Shown here: positions 1-10,680 of the stretch, in pieces
Numbering within the stretch: the stretch's first letter is position 1
Layout: each line of letters starts with the position of its first letter
NCBI GenBank assembly: GCA_023846275.1
Contig: CM043877.1
Location: forward strand, 16,908,607 to 16,972,606
Direction of reading: 5' to 3'
DNA length: 64,000 bases
DNA from: Vanilla planifolia
Taxonomy: Eukaryota; Streptophyta; Magnoliopsida; Asparagales; Orchidaceae
Translations under genes and position numbers: made by a program
The notes under the pieces: model-generated
The model's input: the letters and a program-made list of their open reading frames with translations, nothing else
What the model was told of the DNA's origin: nothing
The model's database searches: none

Positions 1-2794
1 TAAAAGGAGAAGGAAATGATGATTGTGTGGTTTTTAATAAAATTGTGGAAATTTTACTTAAGCCATGAGACAAAAGAGAGTTAAGAGGAAGTGTTGTCAA
101 TGTTTAGGAGAAGAAATGAGGGCAATTGTGTAAGAAATTCAAGGATTTGGGAAAAACACAATTGGGCATTATAGCAATAATGTGGAATTAAAAAGAGAAG
201 GAAATGATTCTTAGTAAGACATGAATTTTGAGATTCAATCTTTGGCATGACCACTATAATAAAAAAAAAGATAAATAGACTTATATCTATATGTATCTGA
301 TTAATGTGATATTATTTGAAGCCTAGTGACCACATTAAGAAAAGGACTTCATCTTCCAACTAGAAGATAAATGCTTATATGCTACTTTGTTATGTTACCA
401 ATGTTGTTTTAACATGAGATTTGTTATGTTTGAGATTATGTTAAGGTAGTGTTTTATTTAAATATTAAATTTACAAGATGTCATAGAACAATATAATTTG
501 TGATAATAATAACAAAAAATAATTAATAGGATAAGAAGACAAAAATAAAAAAGGAAAAGAAAATAAGGTAAAATAAAAATTAATGTCCAGGCTTAATTTA
601 TTATGAAAAAGGATTTTTTAAGCTAATTCTAAGATAAAACAAAAAGTCAGAGATTTTAAAAATTTTGTATAGAAGTTGATATTTCATTTATATTACTCAT
701 TCATATATCATGTTATTATATGTTTGATATTAACTTAGTACGTAGCATGTCAAAGCCTTATCTTATCAACCCATAATAATAAACATAAGTCAAAGATTAA
801 GCATATATGAATAAACATATTAAGATATTAAAAATCTAAAGACCTAATGATGAGATAAAAATCTTAATTCATATAATTACCAATTATTAATTATACAAAG
901 ACCAAAAAATAAGAATTGGATTATAAAACATAACTAAATGATTTTAGGTTGATAATAATGATTGATTATGTATATATAATATTACTATCTATAAAATATC
1001 ACAAAACACTAAATAGTATTCTCTTCTAGGCATCAAAATCCCTCTCTTGGTGTAATGAGTACACTACTTGAATTAAAGAAAAAAATTTCATCACATTCTT
1101 TCTCCTTAAGGTTTCCTACAATGTTATGCAAGCATAATAATTGTCATATAATCCTATATATGATATGACTATCAGTTATTTCTAAGTTATTTTAAATCCT
1201 AAGAATTATTTTTTTATTCTTTAAGTCAATGTTGTACATTATACTTGTATGATTTTCTAATCGTATGATATGATAAGCAATGCTTCCCGACATCTTTGGT
1301 ATTCTATAATCAATTGTACAATATGATCATTGTTATTTTCCTCTAGTTGACTTATATGATTTAGTATACAATCCACTAAAGATTTTCACTAGTTAACTTA
1401 ATCATCCATTATGATCAAGTTCATCGTACTTGTATAATCCCCATATATAAACCATTGTATGATCCCCTAACGAACTTATCTAATACCTTACTATAACTAA
1501 CTCAACTATCATTGGATTATACAATAAGAGTCATCATACATATATGATCATATTTTCACTCCCTACTAGACTTAGCCAATCCATTCCTATTTAGGCTCTA
1601 AATGATCATCTAGTTTAATCAACCCATCATATTTATATGATCTCATTTAGTCACTTATATGATTCCTTATTGAACTACTATAATTCCTTAGCTCTTAATC
1701 GACTCAACCTGATTAAACAAGCATGTTGGACCATTTCCACTTTTATGATACCACCATTCCTCAATTCTTCTTGACTTATAATCAATTGTCTAATACAATT
1801 AGGATTATAATACAATACGATCATTTCATTAACTATACAACCCCTGATCAGATTAGCCTTATCACTTTTTCCATCCATTTCAACCTAATCATGAATCATG
1901 GTTTCGTTATCATACTTGTTAGATACTACTTTGTTACCACCTTCTAGCACATGAACCTCTTAGTTTCTGTCCAATTTACCTTCAATATTTACCAAATTTT
2001 TTCTTACAACTCTCATAACATCTAAACTTTTATAAAATTAATTGAATAAAATTTAATGCAAGAAGTGCCCAAAGCTTGGTTAAATGTTGTTTCTTTACTT
2101 TCCTTTGTTAGAATTGGATTCACATAGCTCCTCTAATCTACCTTAATGATCCTAAACTCCTCTTTGACCTATAATAAGGCTTCTTAAATAATCTTTGCAC
2201 TTCATCCTTTCTCTTTCTTATACTTTTCTCTCTATCTAAGCCTTTCTTTCTTTCTCTTTATTAATTTCTCTATTCTCCTTTCCTTCTCCCTTTCCTCCAT
2301 TATGTTTTTCTTACCCCTTACTTAACACAACCACAAACTTGAATCAATCATAGTCTCTTAAAGGCAGTTAGGATGAAATTCCAAATCTATCATCAACAAA
2401 TTAAGAAATTACATTATGTTATTTTTCTTAAAAATTTATAATTAGTTATCTAGTCTTTCAAAAATTATAAACTCAATGTTATTGAATTATTTTTAAAGAC
2501 TTCATTCAATGGTATACTCAAACATTAACTTCATTAAAATCAATGGCATACTTTCTAGGATCACACTAATTTATTATCATTTTAATTCATAAATACTATA
2601 TTTTAGAAAATTAATTTTATTATGTTAAAATATACACATTTAAAAAGATCTTAGGATTTATAATATATTAATCCTAGTAAAATTATGGGCTAATATATTC
2701 TTCCCCTTTAGAAAATATGTAAAGAAAATTCAATTCTAAGTTATTTTTAATTATTTTTAATTTTTTTTATTTCTTTTTAGGATTTTTTTTTAAA
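1..2794. other. AT-rich intergenic DNA, no gene seen
   Basis: No open frame here looks like a real protein; the short ones have no recognisable motif. Roughly 1200-1950 is a stretch in which short phrases such as ATATGATC and TGTATGATC recur every few tens of bases. This resembles the internal repeats of old LTRs elsewhere in the window (27.4-27.9 kb). I take it as decayed repeat DNA but cannot assign a family. Confidence 0.6.
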
Positions 2795-3803
2795 AAAAGT
2801 TTGTATATTATTTACTAACATACAATATGTATGATATAAAACATAAGCAATATATAATATGTTTTTAATAACATACAAAATTTACAAAAGTGAAAAATAT
2901 GCAATGACTAATTTAATTAAGAGGAAAAGTAAGTTCTAATTATTATGTGAATGCTAAAAGCCACATAAGATGTCATTTATCTTTAATGCCTATAAAGATC
3001 CCTCTAAATCTTAAAAGAAGATTGATGAAGCATTAATAAAGGACTAAAATGATTTAGAAAACATAATTAACAGGTTGATTCTTAAGCAATCATTATTACA
3101 CCATTCTATGAGCATTTTAGAGAGAGTAGAAAGCTTAATTACTAAATTCATCTAATAGAGTTAGAGTTAAAGTGTTTAAGGTCTATATCAACAAAAGGTG
3201 CTCTAGTGTTTGAGCAAAGAGTTAACATCATTCATCTCGTAAAATCCATTGATTTAATGTAAGGGTACTTGAGTTAAATGGTAAATTTATTATTTAATCC
3301 AATAGTGTTTGTGCTCGAACTTTTATAGTGTGTTCACATCAAGTAAACTTGTGCTTTGTGTTAGTTTTCTTTTGGCTTTTCTTTTCTTAATCTAGCTTTG
3401 GCCATATAATATTGAGTTATTGGCCCAAACTCTAAGCTATATGAGTGTAGATCATTAGTTCCCATATCAGGGAAAATATTTGATTGTATTGGGTTTCTCC
3501 ATCTCACTATAGTTAAAAATGTTTATTGAGTGGTGCTTAAGCTAGATGGCTTAGGAGTAGATGTAAGCTCTTGGTTGAGCCAAATTACCTAAAAATTTAT
3601 GTTTTATTATCTCATTTATAAACACTTTATTTATTATTTATCTTGTAGACTTGGAAAATTAAATAGCCCTAAAATTTTGTTTAATCATCTTTAATTTACA
3701 AAAGTTTTACTTAATCTTATCTTGTATGAAAGATTTCTATCAAAACTAGCAACTAATTCAGCCTCCACCCCCATTTTTGTGTACTTTGTAAACACAACAA
3801 GTG
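2795..3803 (+). repeat. Left (5') LTR of the copia element, truncated at its 5' side
   Basis: It aligns by eye with the last kilobase of the right LTR. Shared blocks include GAGGAAAAGTA, ATGAAGCATTAATAA, ATCAACAAAAGGTGCTC and GTTAGTTTTCTTTTGG. About 0.9 kb of the LTR's 5' part, present at 14575-15450, has no counterpart upstream, so this copy is truncated or replaced there. The end is placed after TGTAAACACAACA, followed by a poor match to an initiator-tRNA primer site. Ends are approximate. Confidence 0.65.
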
Positions 3804-4156
3804 ACATTATGGGGAGGTTCTAAATAAAAGGCTTCACTTCCTGAAGTAGATCCTTACAACCTTATTTTGTTTAGAAATTATGCTTTGAAAAATTGTTTTG
3901 AAACCAATGTGTCCACCCTTATTTGAAGGAAAATGTTATTTAGCATAAAAAAAGAATTTTAGATCTTAAGATCAATTTTTGAAGTATGATTATTATTTGA
4001 AACTTTGCATATATTCCCTATTAATATGTTATTGAATGATGATAAATCTATATAACTCAACAAAGTGCGAGGGGCTTACGTATATTATTTTGTGCATTAG
4101 ATCAAGGTTTAAGCATGAAAATAATTTTTCTTAACATTTGCTTTGAGGCTTTGAGT
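3804..4156 (+). pseudogene. Copia leader and start of gag, broken
   Basis: A region just downstream of the left LTR. One frame near 3910-3950 reads CPPLFEGKCYLA, which resembles the PPLFDG-xNY-xxW start of Sire-like gag proteins, followed by many stops. The frame is lost before the LINE insertion at 4157 and gag-like sequence resumes at 10681. Assignment is by context and one short motif. Confidence 0.4.
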
Positions 4157-4169
4157 AATTAGATAGTTT
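4157..4169. repeat. Target-site duplication, left copy (LINE insertion)
   Basis: AATTAGATAGTTT, identical to 10668-10680. It lies directly before the T-run that is the LINE poly(A) tail read on the + strand. The last T residues could belong to the tail, so the true length is 10-13 bp. Confidence 0.85.
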
Positions 4170-4180
4170 TTTTTGAAGTT

Positions 4181-4199
4181 GATATAAATATATTATATC
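4181..4199 (-). other. Stem-loop at the LINE 3' end
   Basis: A 7-bp perfect inverted repeat (GATATAA with TTATATC) around a 5-base loop, a few bases inside the A tail. The same 19 bases occur unchanged at 53163-53181 in the truncated copy. Many LINEs use 3'-end hairpins for template recognition by their reverse transcriptase; a role here is inference. Confidence 0.6.
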
Positions 4200-4238
4200 A
4201 AAAATGGCAAAGCCATACAAGAGTCACAAGAAGGATCC

Positions 4239-4736
4239 TTAAGGGGGATCAAACATGAAGTCAGACAACATGAGTTTGAGTAGGGGCATGGGAAAGGAGT
4301 CCCCAGGAACCCAAATGAACTCATTGAGGGATGCAACACAAGCAACCCAGTCAGCATGCGCATTCCCCTCTCTATGAATATGGGAGAACTGGACTGCCTC
4401 CAGACCCCTGGCATACTTAAGGGTCTCAGTAAAAACCCCCTCCTCAAGAGGGTGGGAAATCATCTCACGAACCACCTGGAGGAACGTCATCGAGTCAGTT
4501 TGAATTTTCATAGCCCGGTTAAGGGGAAGGGAGCCCCTAAGCAAGTTAAGGGCCATGAGCATAGCCTGGACCTCCATCATGTCAGCGGCCTGGGAGAACA
4601 TCCTCTTGTCGGCCGCCAAGAACGGCCTTCCCATGCAATCTCTGACAACCATGCCAAGACCAGCAATGGAATCACCAACTGCAGCATCGCAATTAACTTT
4701 TATCCATCCAGTTGGGGTGGGGGGGAAGCCAACCAT
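4239..4736 (-). pseudogene. LINE ORF2 C-terminal part: RNase H domain
   Basis: A frame of about 165 codons encodes a plant-type RNase H as found at the C-terminus of many plant LINE ORF2 proteins. Visible landmarks in order: VNCDAA (first catalytic Asp), MEVQAML (Glu), IQTDS (second Asp) and HIHREGNAHAD (the His/Asp motif near the end). The fold looks complete, so this is the best preserved domain of the element. RNase H would remove the RNA strand after first-strand synthesis. It sits out of frame with the upstream ORF2 parts, hence called a pseudogene. Confidence 0.85.
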
Positions 4737-5760
4737 GCGTTACATGCAAGTCCGAAGAGTTGCCAGGATTCCCGCTGGACAGGGATGAGTAAAAGAGATG
4801 CCGATTGAATGCAGTGTTCACCTCGATCTTGATCGTTCGAAGCAACGAGCACGGCAAAGGCATCAGGTTGTTGTGCCTAATCGTGTTCCTCCTTGCCCAG
4901 ATGTAGTACATGGCGGTGGCTAACATGGTAACATGCCTCGCACCGTCACCACGGCCCGCAGCGGGCGAGCCCACAAACTGGAGGAGCCGGTCGGTGAACA
5001 GTGACCCCGAACCCACACCCGTGGATCGACCCAGCTCAGTCAGAGCCCCACGGGCCAACCACGCCGTCGTAGGAAGGAACTCGTCGGTGACCCTCCACAA
5101 GAACATGCGTACCCTCGGCATCACTTTGATCTTCCAGATTCTCCTTATCACATCAGTGGGACGTCGGCCACCACGCCTGACGGAATCCTCAGCACTACAA
5201 ACTATATGCGTGTAAATCCGGCCACTGTCAACCCTCGCCATCTCGGTGTGCATCTAGAGTAGAACTTCCTGGGCAGACTCTCGAGCTCTCGGAAGGTGCA
5301 GAATCCTGTCAGTGAGCTCCTCGCCCACCCAATTACGGATTGCATCCACATCCTAGTCCCCAGCAGCCGTGATACAGTCACCGACACTAGCCGGCCAGTG
5401 GGTGTGCATATTGACGAAAGTCAGCTAGCAGCAGAGTGGGAGGACGCCCAGCCAGTTGTCCTCCGCAAAACGCACCGTCCGCCCATCGCTGATGCGCCAG
5501 ACGAAGATCGAAATTGCCACAGGCATCGCCTCCAGCACCATTTTACACACAGAGGAGGCATTCCGGGGAGCTTTCATCAGCAGATTACTTAGCGTATATT
5601 TCCTTCTCATAATGTCAACCCAGAGACTGGCTTCACGACTGAGGATGCATTTGCAGTTGCTCATTTGGAGCACACGATGCCAGACGCGGAAGTCCCGAAG
5701 ACCAAGCCCGCCAGCGGCCTTCGGCAGGGTGATGTAGTCCCATGATGCGTAATGCATCAT
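4693..5760 (-). pseudogene. LINE ORF2: thumb and zf-RVT-like region, frameshifted
   Basis: Two frames on the - strand. The one at 5425-5760 reads like the segment after the polymerase core (DYITLPKAAGGLGLRDF, a hallmark of plant LINE ORF2, then FVWRISDGRTVRFAEDNWLG). The one ending near 4693 has KVMPRVRMFLWRV, the usual start of the zf-RVT domain. The Cys/His pairs expected next are missing: the frame jumps from GALTELG to FTDRLLQFV, so a further internal deletion is likely. At least one frameshift separates the two parts near 5250-5425. Confidence 0.8.
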
Positions 5761-5781
5761 GTTCGCGCAGCTTGTCCCGCA

Positions 5782-7342
5782 CTAGAGGAACCTTTTAACA
5801 CGCCTCTCCATGTCATCAAGGACCCCCGTCGGCACCACACAATGCCTCAGGACGTGGTTGGGGATAGCATTGAGAATAGAGGAGGCCAAGGCGGCTCTGC
5901 CAGCAAGCGACAACGAACGAATGCGCCAATTGACCACTGTCGCATCAATTCTTTGGACAAGGAAGTTGAGGTCAGCCTTAGTCAGGTGCGAAATCCACGG
6001 CCCGTGCTGCCTAGGCCTGAACCTAAGCAGCTGCCTTGATTCATAGTCCCTCAACAAGCTCAAAAGGTATTCAGTGGTTAAGACGTAGAGGTAGGGCGAG
6101 AGCGGGCAGCCCTGTCGGAGTCCCCGCTGCGCCACCACCCACGGGAGGCGAGAGCCATTGAGAAGGACACCAAATCTCGGACGGGTGATGCACGCAGCGA
6201 TCAAATCGTGCCAAACGAGGGGAAACCCCATGAACTTCATAATCTCAAGTAGGAAATCCCATTGCACGCTGTCATAGGCTTGCTCTATGTCTATCTTCAC
6301 AGCCATGAGGCTCGAAGCAGCGATGCAGGTGCGCATCTTCGAGGCCATTTCCTGTGCGATATTGATGTTATCAGAGATGCTCTGCCCGGGAATGAATGCA
6401 GCTTGCTCACACGAGATGAGGCTCGGCATTAGCGGCTTCAGCCTCCCGACCAGAATGCGCGTCACCATCTGCCCGGGAATGAATGCAGCTTGCTCACACG
6501 AGATGAGGCTCGGCATCAGCGGCTTCAGCCTCCAGACCAAAATGCGCGTCACCATCTTGTAGATGGTGTTGCAGAAGCTGATTGGCCGGTAGTGCTCCGG
6601 CCTACACGCCCCCTTGTTTCTTCGGGATAAGGACAATGAGCGTGTCCTTCCAGACCTCTGGTAGCCTCCGTTCCTCGAAGAAGGCTTGCACCGCGCTGAT
6701 GACGTCGCTACGCGTGATGGCCCAGTAACTATGCAGGAACTCCACCGTGATCCCGTCGATGCCCGGGGCTCTATTCCTCTTGATTCCCCGCATGGCCGCG
6801 ATAATTTCATTTTCAGTAACCCTGCAGCTAAGATTGGATGCTACTTCATCGCCGACGATGCCAGATAGCGAGGAAATCTGCGGCAAGGCCCCCTGGTCCT
6901 CACACCGCCATTTCTGTTCGAAGTAAGCCCAGAGGACCCATCTGATGCTGTCGGGAGAGTCCGCCACCTTGTCATCGTCGTCCCTCAGCTGAGTAATCTG
7001 ATTCGTCCAAGCACGAGCCGTAGCCGCATTATGGAAGAACATCGTGTTGCAGTCTCCAAGTTGCGCCCAGTGCACTTTGGCGCTCTGCCACCACCATTGC
7101 TCCTCGTGTGCGCAGCCGCGGTGGAAGGCCGTGACCATATTCCCAAGCCACGCACGATCCTCCTTAGTAAGTCCCTCCATAGATTCCCTTGTCTGAAGTT
7201 TGTCAATACCCCGTTCCAGCTCCCTGTTCCTGTTGACAAGGTTCCCCACCTCCTCCCGGCTCCAGCTTCGTAGCACCGTCAACGAATGCTTGAACTTGAT
7301 CATGACTGCCTCCATGCGATTTCCCCCACCAGTCTTTGCCAT
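5782..7342 (-). pseudogene. LINE ORF2: reverse transcriptase, active site deleted
   Basis: The N-terminal part (6602-7342) has the LINE linker and KRNRAPGIDGITVEFLHSYW. A frameshift near 6605 leads into PEHYRPISFCN, VKIDIEQAYDSVQWDFL (first catalytic Asp region) and QRGLRQGCPLSPYL. The following frame runs from GPWISHL straight into TKADLNFL at about 5985, then SLSLAGRAALASSIL. The FADD box expected between these is absent, so polymerase activity is lost. An 87-bp tandem duplication (6382-6555) also repeats 29 residues ending AAFIPGQ. Confidence 0.9.
6382..6555 (-). repeat. 87-bp tandem duplication inside the LINE RT
   Basis: 6382-6468 and 6469-6555 are near-identical, with a few substitutions. 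The unit is a multiple of three, so the frame stays open and the peptide segment MVTRILV...FIPGQ is read twice. Related plant LINE proteins have a single copy of this stretch. Confidence 0.93.
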
Positions 7343-8196
7343 ACATGGTTCACCACCTGGAACGATTGTGGAAAGTATAACACGCTATCAAAGAGCAGCC
7401 TGCCGGTTTTCAGCCACGGGTTCCTACCACCCAAGTTAACCAGCAGCAGGCAATGGTCTGACCCGAGCCAGCTAAGATGGTGCACAGAGCATTTGGGGAA
7501 GGCCAGCATCCCTATAGAATTCATGAGAACACGTTCTAAATGCTCCAGGATCCACGCACCGCCTTGCTTCCCGTTGCACCATGTAAAGTGGTTGCCGGAG
7601 AAGCCCAAATCAGCAAGCTGGAGCTCCTGCATAAAGTCAGCAAGTTCTTGCTGACCCCTACCATAGATGAATCTTCGCCCGCTGCTTTTCTCCTCCTGGG
7701 CCATAACCAGGTTGAGGTCCCCAATGACAATGAGGGGATCGTCACCACAAGAAGAGTGCCGAATGGCGTCCCAAATCTCCCGGCGCTTATAGTGGTCTTT
7801 AGGACCATAAACAAAGAAGCAGTTGAGCATACAATCAGCGCAATGACTAACCGTGCACGCCACAACATGTGCCGAGGCCGCCCTGATCGTAAGATCAACC
7901 CAGTTTTTCCACAAGAGAATAATGCCCGCCGACATGCCCGCAGAAGAGTGAGCCTCGAAGTCCCAATCCCTCCCGAGGAGCCAGTCCACATCTTGTCGTG
8001 AGAAGGTCTGCACTTTCGTCTCCATCAATGCCACTACTGCAGCATTCCCTTCGCGAACCAGTCTTTGCAAGTATCTCCTCGACTTCCTATTCTTAACACC
8101 TCTGATATTCCAGACTATGAGCCGCATTTTGACATAGACCATGTTATCAGTACTCTCATGCATCCATGCATCACCTCCACATAAAGCCACCACCAT
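7300..8196 (-). pseudogene. LINE ORF2: APE-type endonuclease domain
   Basis: This domain nicks the target for target-primed reverse transcription. Motifs in order: RLIVWNIRG (catalytic Asn), ALMETKV (Glu), VYGPKDH, VIGDLNLV (Asp/Asn), NHFTWCN and GSDHCLLL (C-terminal SDH box). All the usual catalytic residues are visible. A likely start is the Met before RLIVWNIRG, about 8127, with a longer open frame to 8196. The frame ends near 7300 and the next ORF2 part continues in another frame, so a frameshift lies between 7300 and 7342. Confidence 0.9.
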
Positions 8197-8459
8197 CTTC
8201 CTCCTTGATGGCCACTGCGCCCCACGAAGCGCAGCCCCAGAGACGTCTCCTAATTTGGTGTAGTGACATGTCCATCTGGGCTTTTAGGTTTTTCCCCCTC
8301 CCATTCCTCCTGCAACAAGGGCAATTTCCCCTTGTGCCCTCCTACATGGAGCGTGTGGCCCGTTCCCACAACCATCATGGGATGATCAACCAAGTTTGTT
8401 TGCATCCGGTCTTCACGGCCCTCAGGTTGTGAAGCCCGCTTTGCTCTACTTCTGCCATT

Positions 8460-10003
8460 GTCTATGGATGGGCTCCTGATGCCGTGGGAAGTGCTAGCAG
8501 TCTCCTAACCACGAATTCTGTGGCTGGCGTCCTTCTGGGGAGGCTGGCTTGCCATAGTAGCCAAGCTTCTGTGGTCAACTGCGTCCTGTCTCCTACATCG
8601 TGGTTGGACGAGCATCCATGACCCCAGCCCATGTGCCTTTCCTTCTGGATCGAGTTTGTTCTCCTCCAGCTTCCGAAGGCCACTAGTGTCTCCCGCCTCT
8701 GTAGGTTTGCCATCACCAGAAGACGTGTCCACCACCACCGTCAGTCCTTCACGACCCACGTCTATAGACGAAGAGGGAACAGGGCAAGCGAAACCCGCCT
8801 CCTTTTGTGTGTTACAATTGCTCGCCAGATGACCAACATGACCACATGTGAAGCAGATCTACGGTAGCCCCTCGTACTCAAAAGCCTAATATGTTCTCCC
8901 AAATTCTTCATTGAGCCATATGCTCGGTTTTAGCAGCTTCGAAAGATCCGTCCGGACGCACACCCGAGCGTAGGAAGAATGTTCCATTTCGGCAGTCCAA
9001 CCGTCAAGGAGGAAAGGTTCTCCGATTGCCTTGGCAATTCATAATATGTTCTCAATGTCCTAGTAAATGAGAGGAAGGCACGAAAGGCTCACCCATACCG
9101 GTGCGTGCATCGCGGTTGCAGTGTTTGGTCCGAACTCGTGCGTCCAGATATCAAGCCCCATGGCTTGGCCAACGATCTGCCACGGGCCACCGAACCAAAC
9201 TTCGTTCCTGTCATTGATGGAATCAAAGTGCAAGCAAAAAAAGCTGGAGGACAAGTCGAAGACCTTAAAATTCTTGTAGTGACCCCATCTCTTGAGCAAC
9301 ACGCGTGCGATGACGAGAAAGGAGAGTGTGTTCCCGTAGATTCAGCCAACCAAATCGAATTTATGAAATTCGATACGCTGCTGGCATGCATCTGATGACA
9401 TGAGTACGTCACCACCCTCAAAGTAATCAGGGATTCCCGCGGCTCGTTCCTTGACGTCGATGTTGGTCGGACGCACATAAGAGGTCACCAGACTGCTGTT
9501 GTTGTTTGCGATCAGGGCTTCTCTGAAGCTGACCTTAGTTGCGAGAGCCACCTGGTTCCCAGCATCCCCGTACTCAGGTTTGGTTGCTTCTCCCATGAAT
9601 TTGCTCACCACGGGCTCCGCCTTCTTGTGCGTCGTGTCCTGTAGCTCCAGCATAGTAGCACTCGCTGAGCGGCCCTCCAAAGCGTCCCCCCCATCATCCC
9701 CCTGAATCTGATAGTCAAGGAGCAGAGCTGGAGTGTCCATCTGTTCCACCACGATCACCGGGTCATCCCCACCTTCCAGCACGCCCCTCTGGCCCTTGAA
9801 TATATCTGCCTCAGTATCGAAATTTGGGGGGGGGGAGGGAGATTTCCATCGACGATCATCTTTTCTCCCCCAGACGTAGAGGAAAGACACTCCCTCACTG
9901 GAGAGTTGCTCCCAGAAGTCCTCGCCTTCCTGTTGCTCCTCCGAGTCTTACTTCCCACCATCTTCCATTCAGCTAGGGTTGTAGGTGGCACAAAACCAAG
10001 CAC
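8460..10003 (-). pseudogene. LINE ORF1 (gag-like, DUF4283 and zinc knuckle), broken
   Basis: The N-terminal frame begins near 10003 and shifts at a run of ten G (9826-9835) into the frame that continues to about 9342. Another shift near 9300-9340 leads into a DUF4283-like segment (SSFFCLHFDS, EVWFGGPWQIVGQAM, APVWVSLSCLPLIY). A CCHC knuckle CFTCGHVGHLASNC follows at 8814-8855, with an in-frame stop just before it (8859-8861). The frame becomes uncertain below about 8500. ORF1 proteins of this type bind LINE RNA and form the particle for transposition. Confidence 0.82.
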
Positions 10004-10667
10004 GAGGACGATGTGGTGTGGTGCTCCGTAGGATAGCTAAGTTGTTTAATCCTGTCCCTGCGCCCCTGCTTTAGCCAGGTCCGGATATTCAAATTCGAAG
10101 TTCCCGGATCCACGTGACCCAGCAAAATTCCGCAATGGTCAAGAGCCTCAAGTGCACTTCGCATGTGCCACCGTTAGCCGTTATCCGCTGCCTGTCACAT
10201 GCTGACCAACGCCACCGCTTCGCCATAACACACCCTCCGATTGTGCCGCCCCAACAGTTGTGGATATCAGCTACGCCGGCCCACCAGGTCACCGTACCCA
10301 TTCCGTCACGTGCACTCCGTCACCACCAGCCTTCCGTCACCACCTCCTAGGCCGAGCCACCAAAATGAGCACCTCCCGGCACCGTCGCCCGAGCCCAGTC
10401 ACCTGAGTGTGGCCCACACCATAGGCACTGGTCGCCGGCTCCCGTCGCTGGCTCTCGCCGCTAGCTCCCGTCACAGGCTCCCAGCACTAGCACACATCAC
10501 GAGCTCCCGACACAGGCTTCCGTCACTAGCTCCCATCACTAGCTCCAGACACTGGTCTCCGTCGCTGGCTCCCACCGCTAGCTCCCATCACAGGCTCCCG
10601 TCGCTAGCTCCCGTCCAAATCCTGATCTTTGGTGCTCCGGATAAATTAGTCATCAACTGGATAGTTC
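10004..10667 (-). other. LINE 5' untranslated region
   Basis: GC-rich, non-coding in the LINE sense; open frames on the + strand here are by-products of the 13-bp repeats. It contains the 13-bp array (10437-10615) and ends in about 50 AT-richer bases against the target-site duplication. LINE promoters are internal and lie in this position; no core element could be identified. Confidence 0.7.
10437..10615 (-). repeat. 13-bp tandem array in the LINE 5' UTR (about 13.8 units)
   Basis: The unit on the + strand is close to GGCTCCCGTCGCT or AGCTCCCGTCACT. Thirteen full units and a 10-base partial one follow one another in strict 13-bp register without gaps. Units differ by one to a few substitutions. 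The array lies about 50 bp from the element's 5' end. Confidence 0.93.
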
Positions 10668-10680
10668 AATTAGATAGTTT
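10668..10680. repeat. Target-site duplication, right copy (LINE insertion)
   Basis: AATTAGATAGTTT, identical to 4157-4169. It marks the 5' end of the LINE and the point where copia gag sequence resumes. Confidence 0.85.

Larger units (their letters stand above)
4170..10667 (-). mobile_element. Near full-length plant L1-type LINE with RNase H, inactive
   Basis: A 6.5-kb non-LTR retrotransposon bounded by a 13-bp duplication, with its short poly(A) tail on the left and 5' end on the right. Order from the 5' end: 13-bp tandem array, ORF1 (DUF4283-like RNA-binding region and CCHC zinc knuckle), ORF2 (APE-type endonuclease, reverse transcriptase, zf-RVT-like region, RNase H), 3' stem-loop and A tail. 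It is far more GC-rich than its AT-rich surroundings. Both ORFs carry frameshifts, stops and internal deletions, so it cannot move on its own. A 5'-truncated relative lies at 53147-53359. Confidence 0.93.

Noticed and set aside
4356..8001. Many + strand open frames of 60-150 codons
   Set aside because: They are shadows of the GC-rich LINE ORF2, whose domains read clearly on the - strand.
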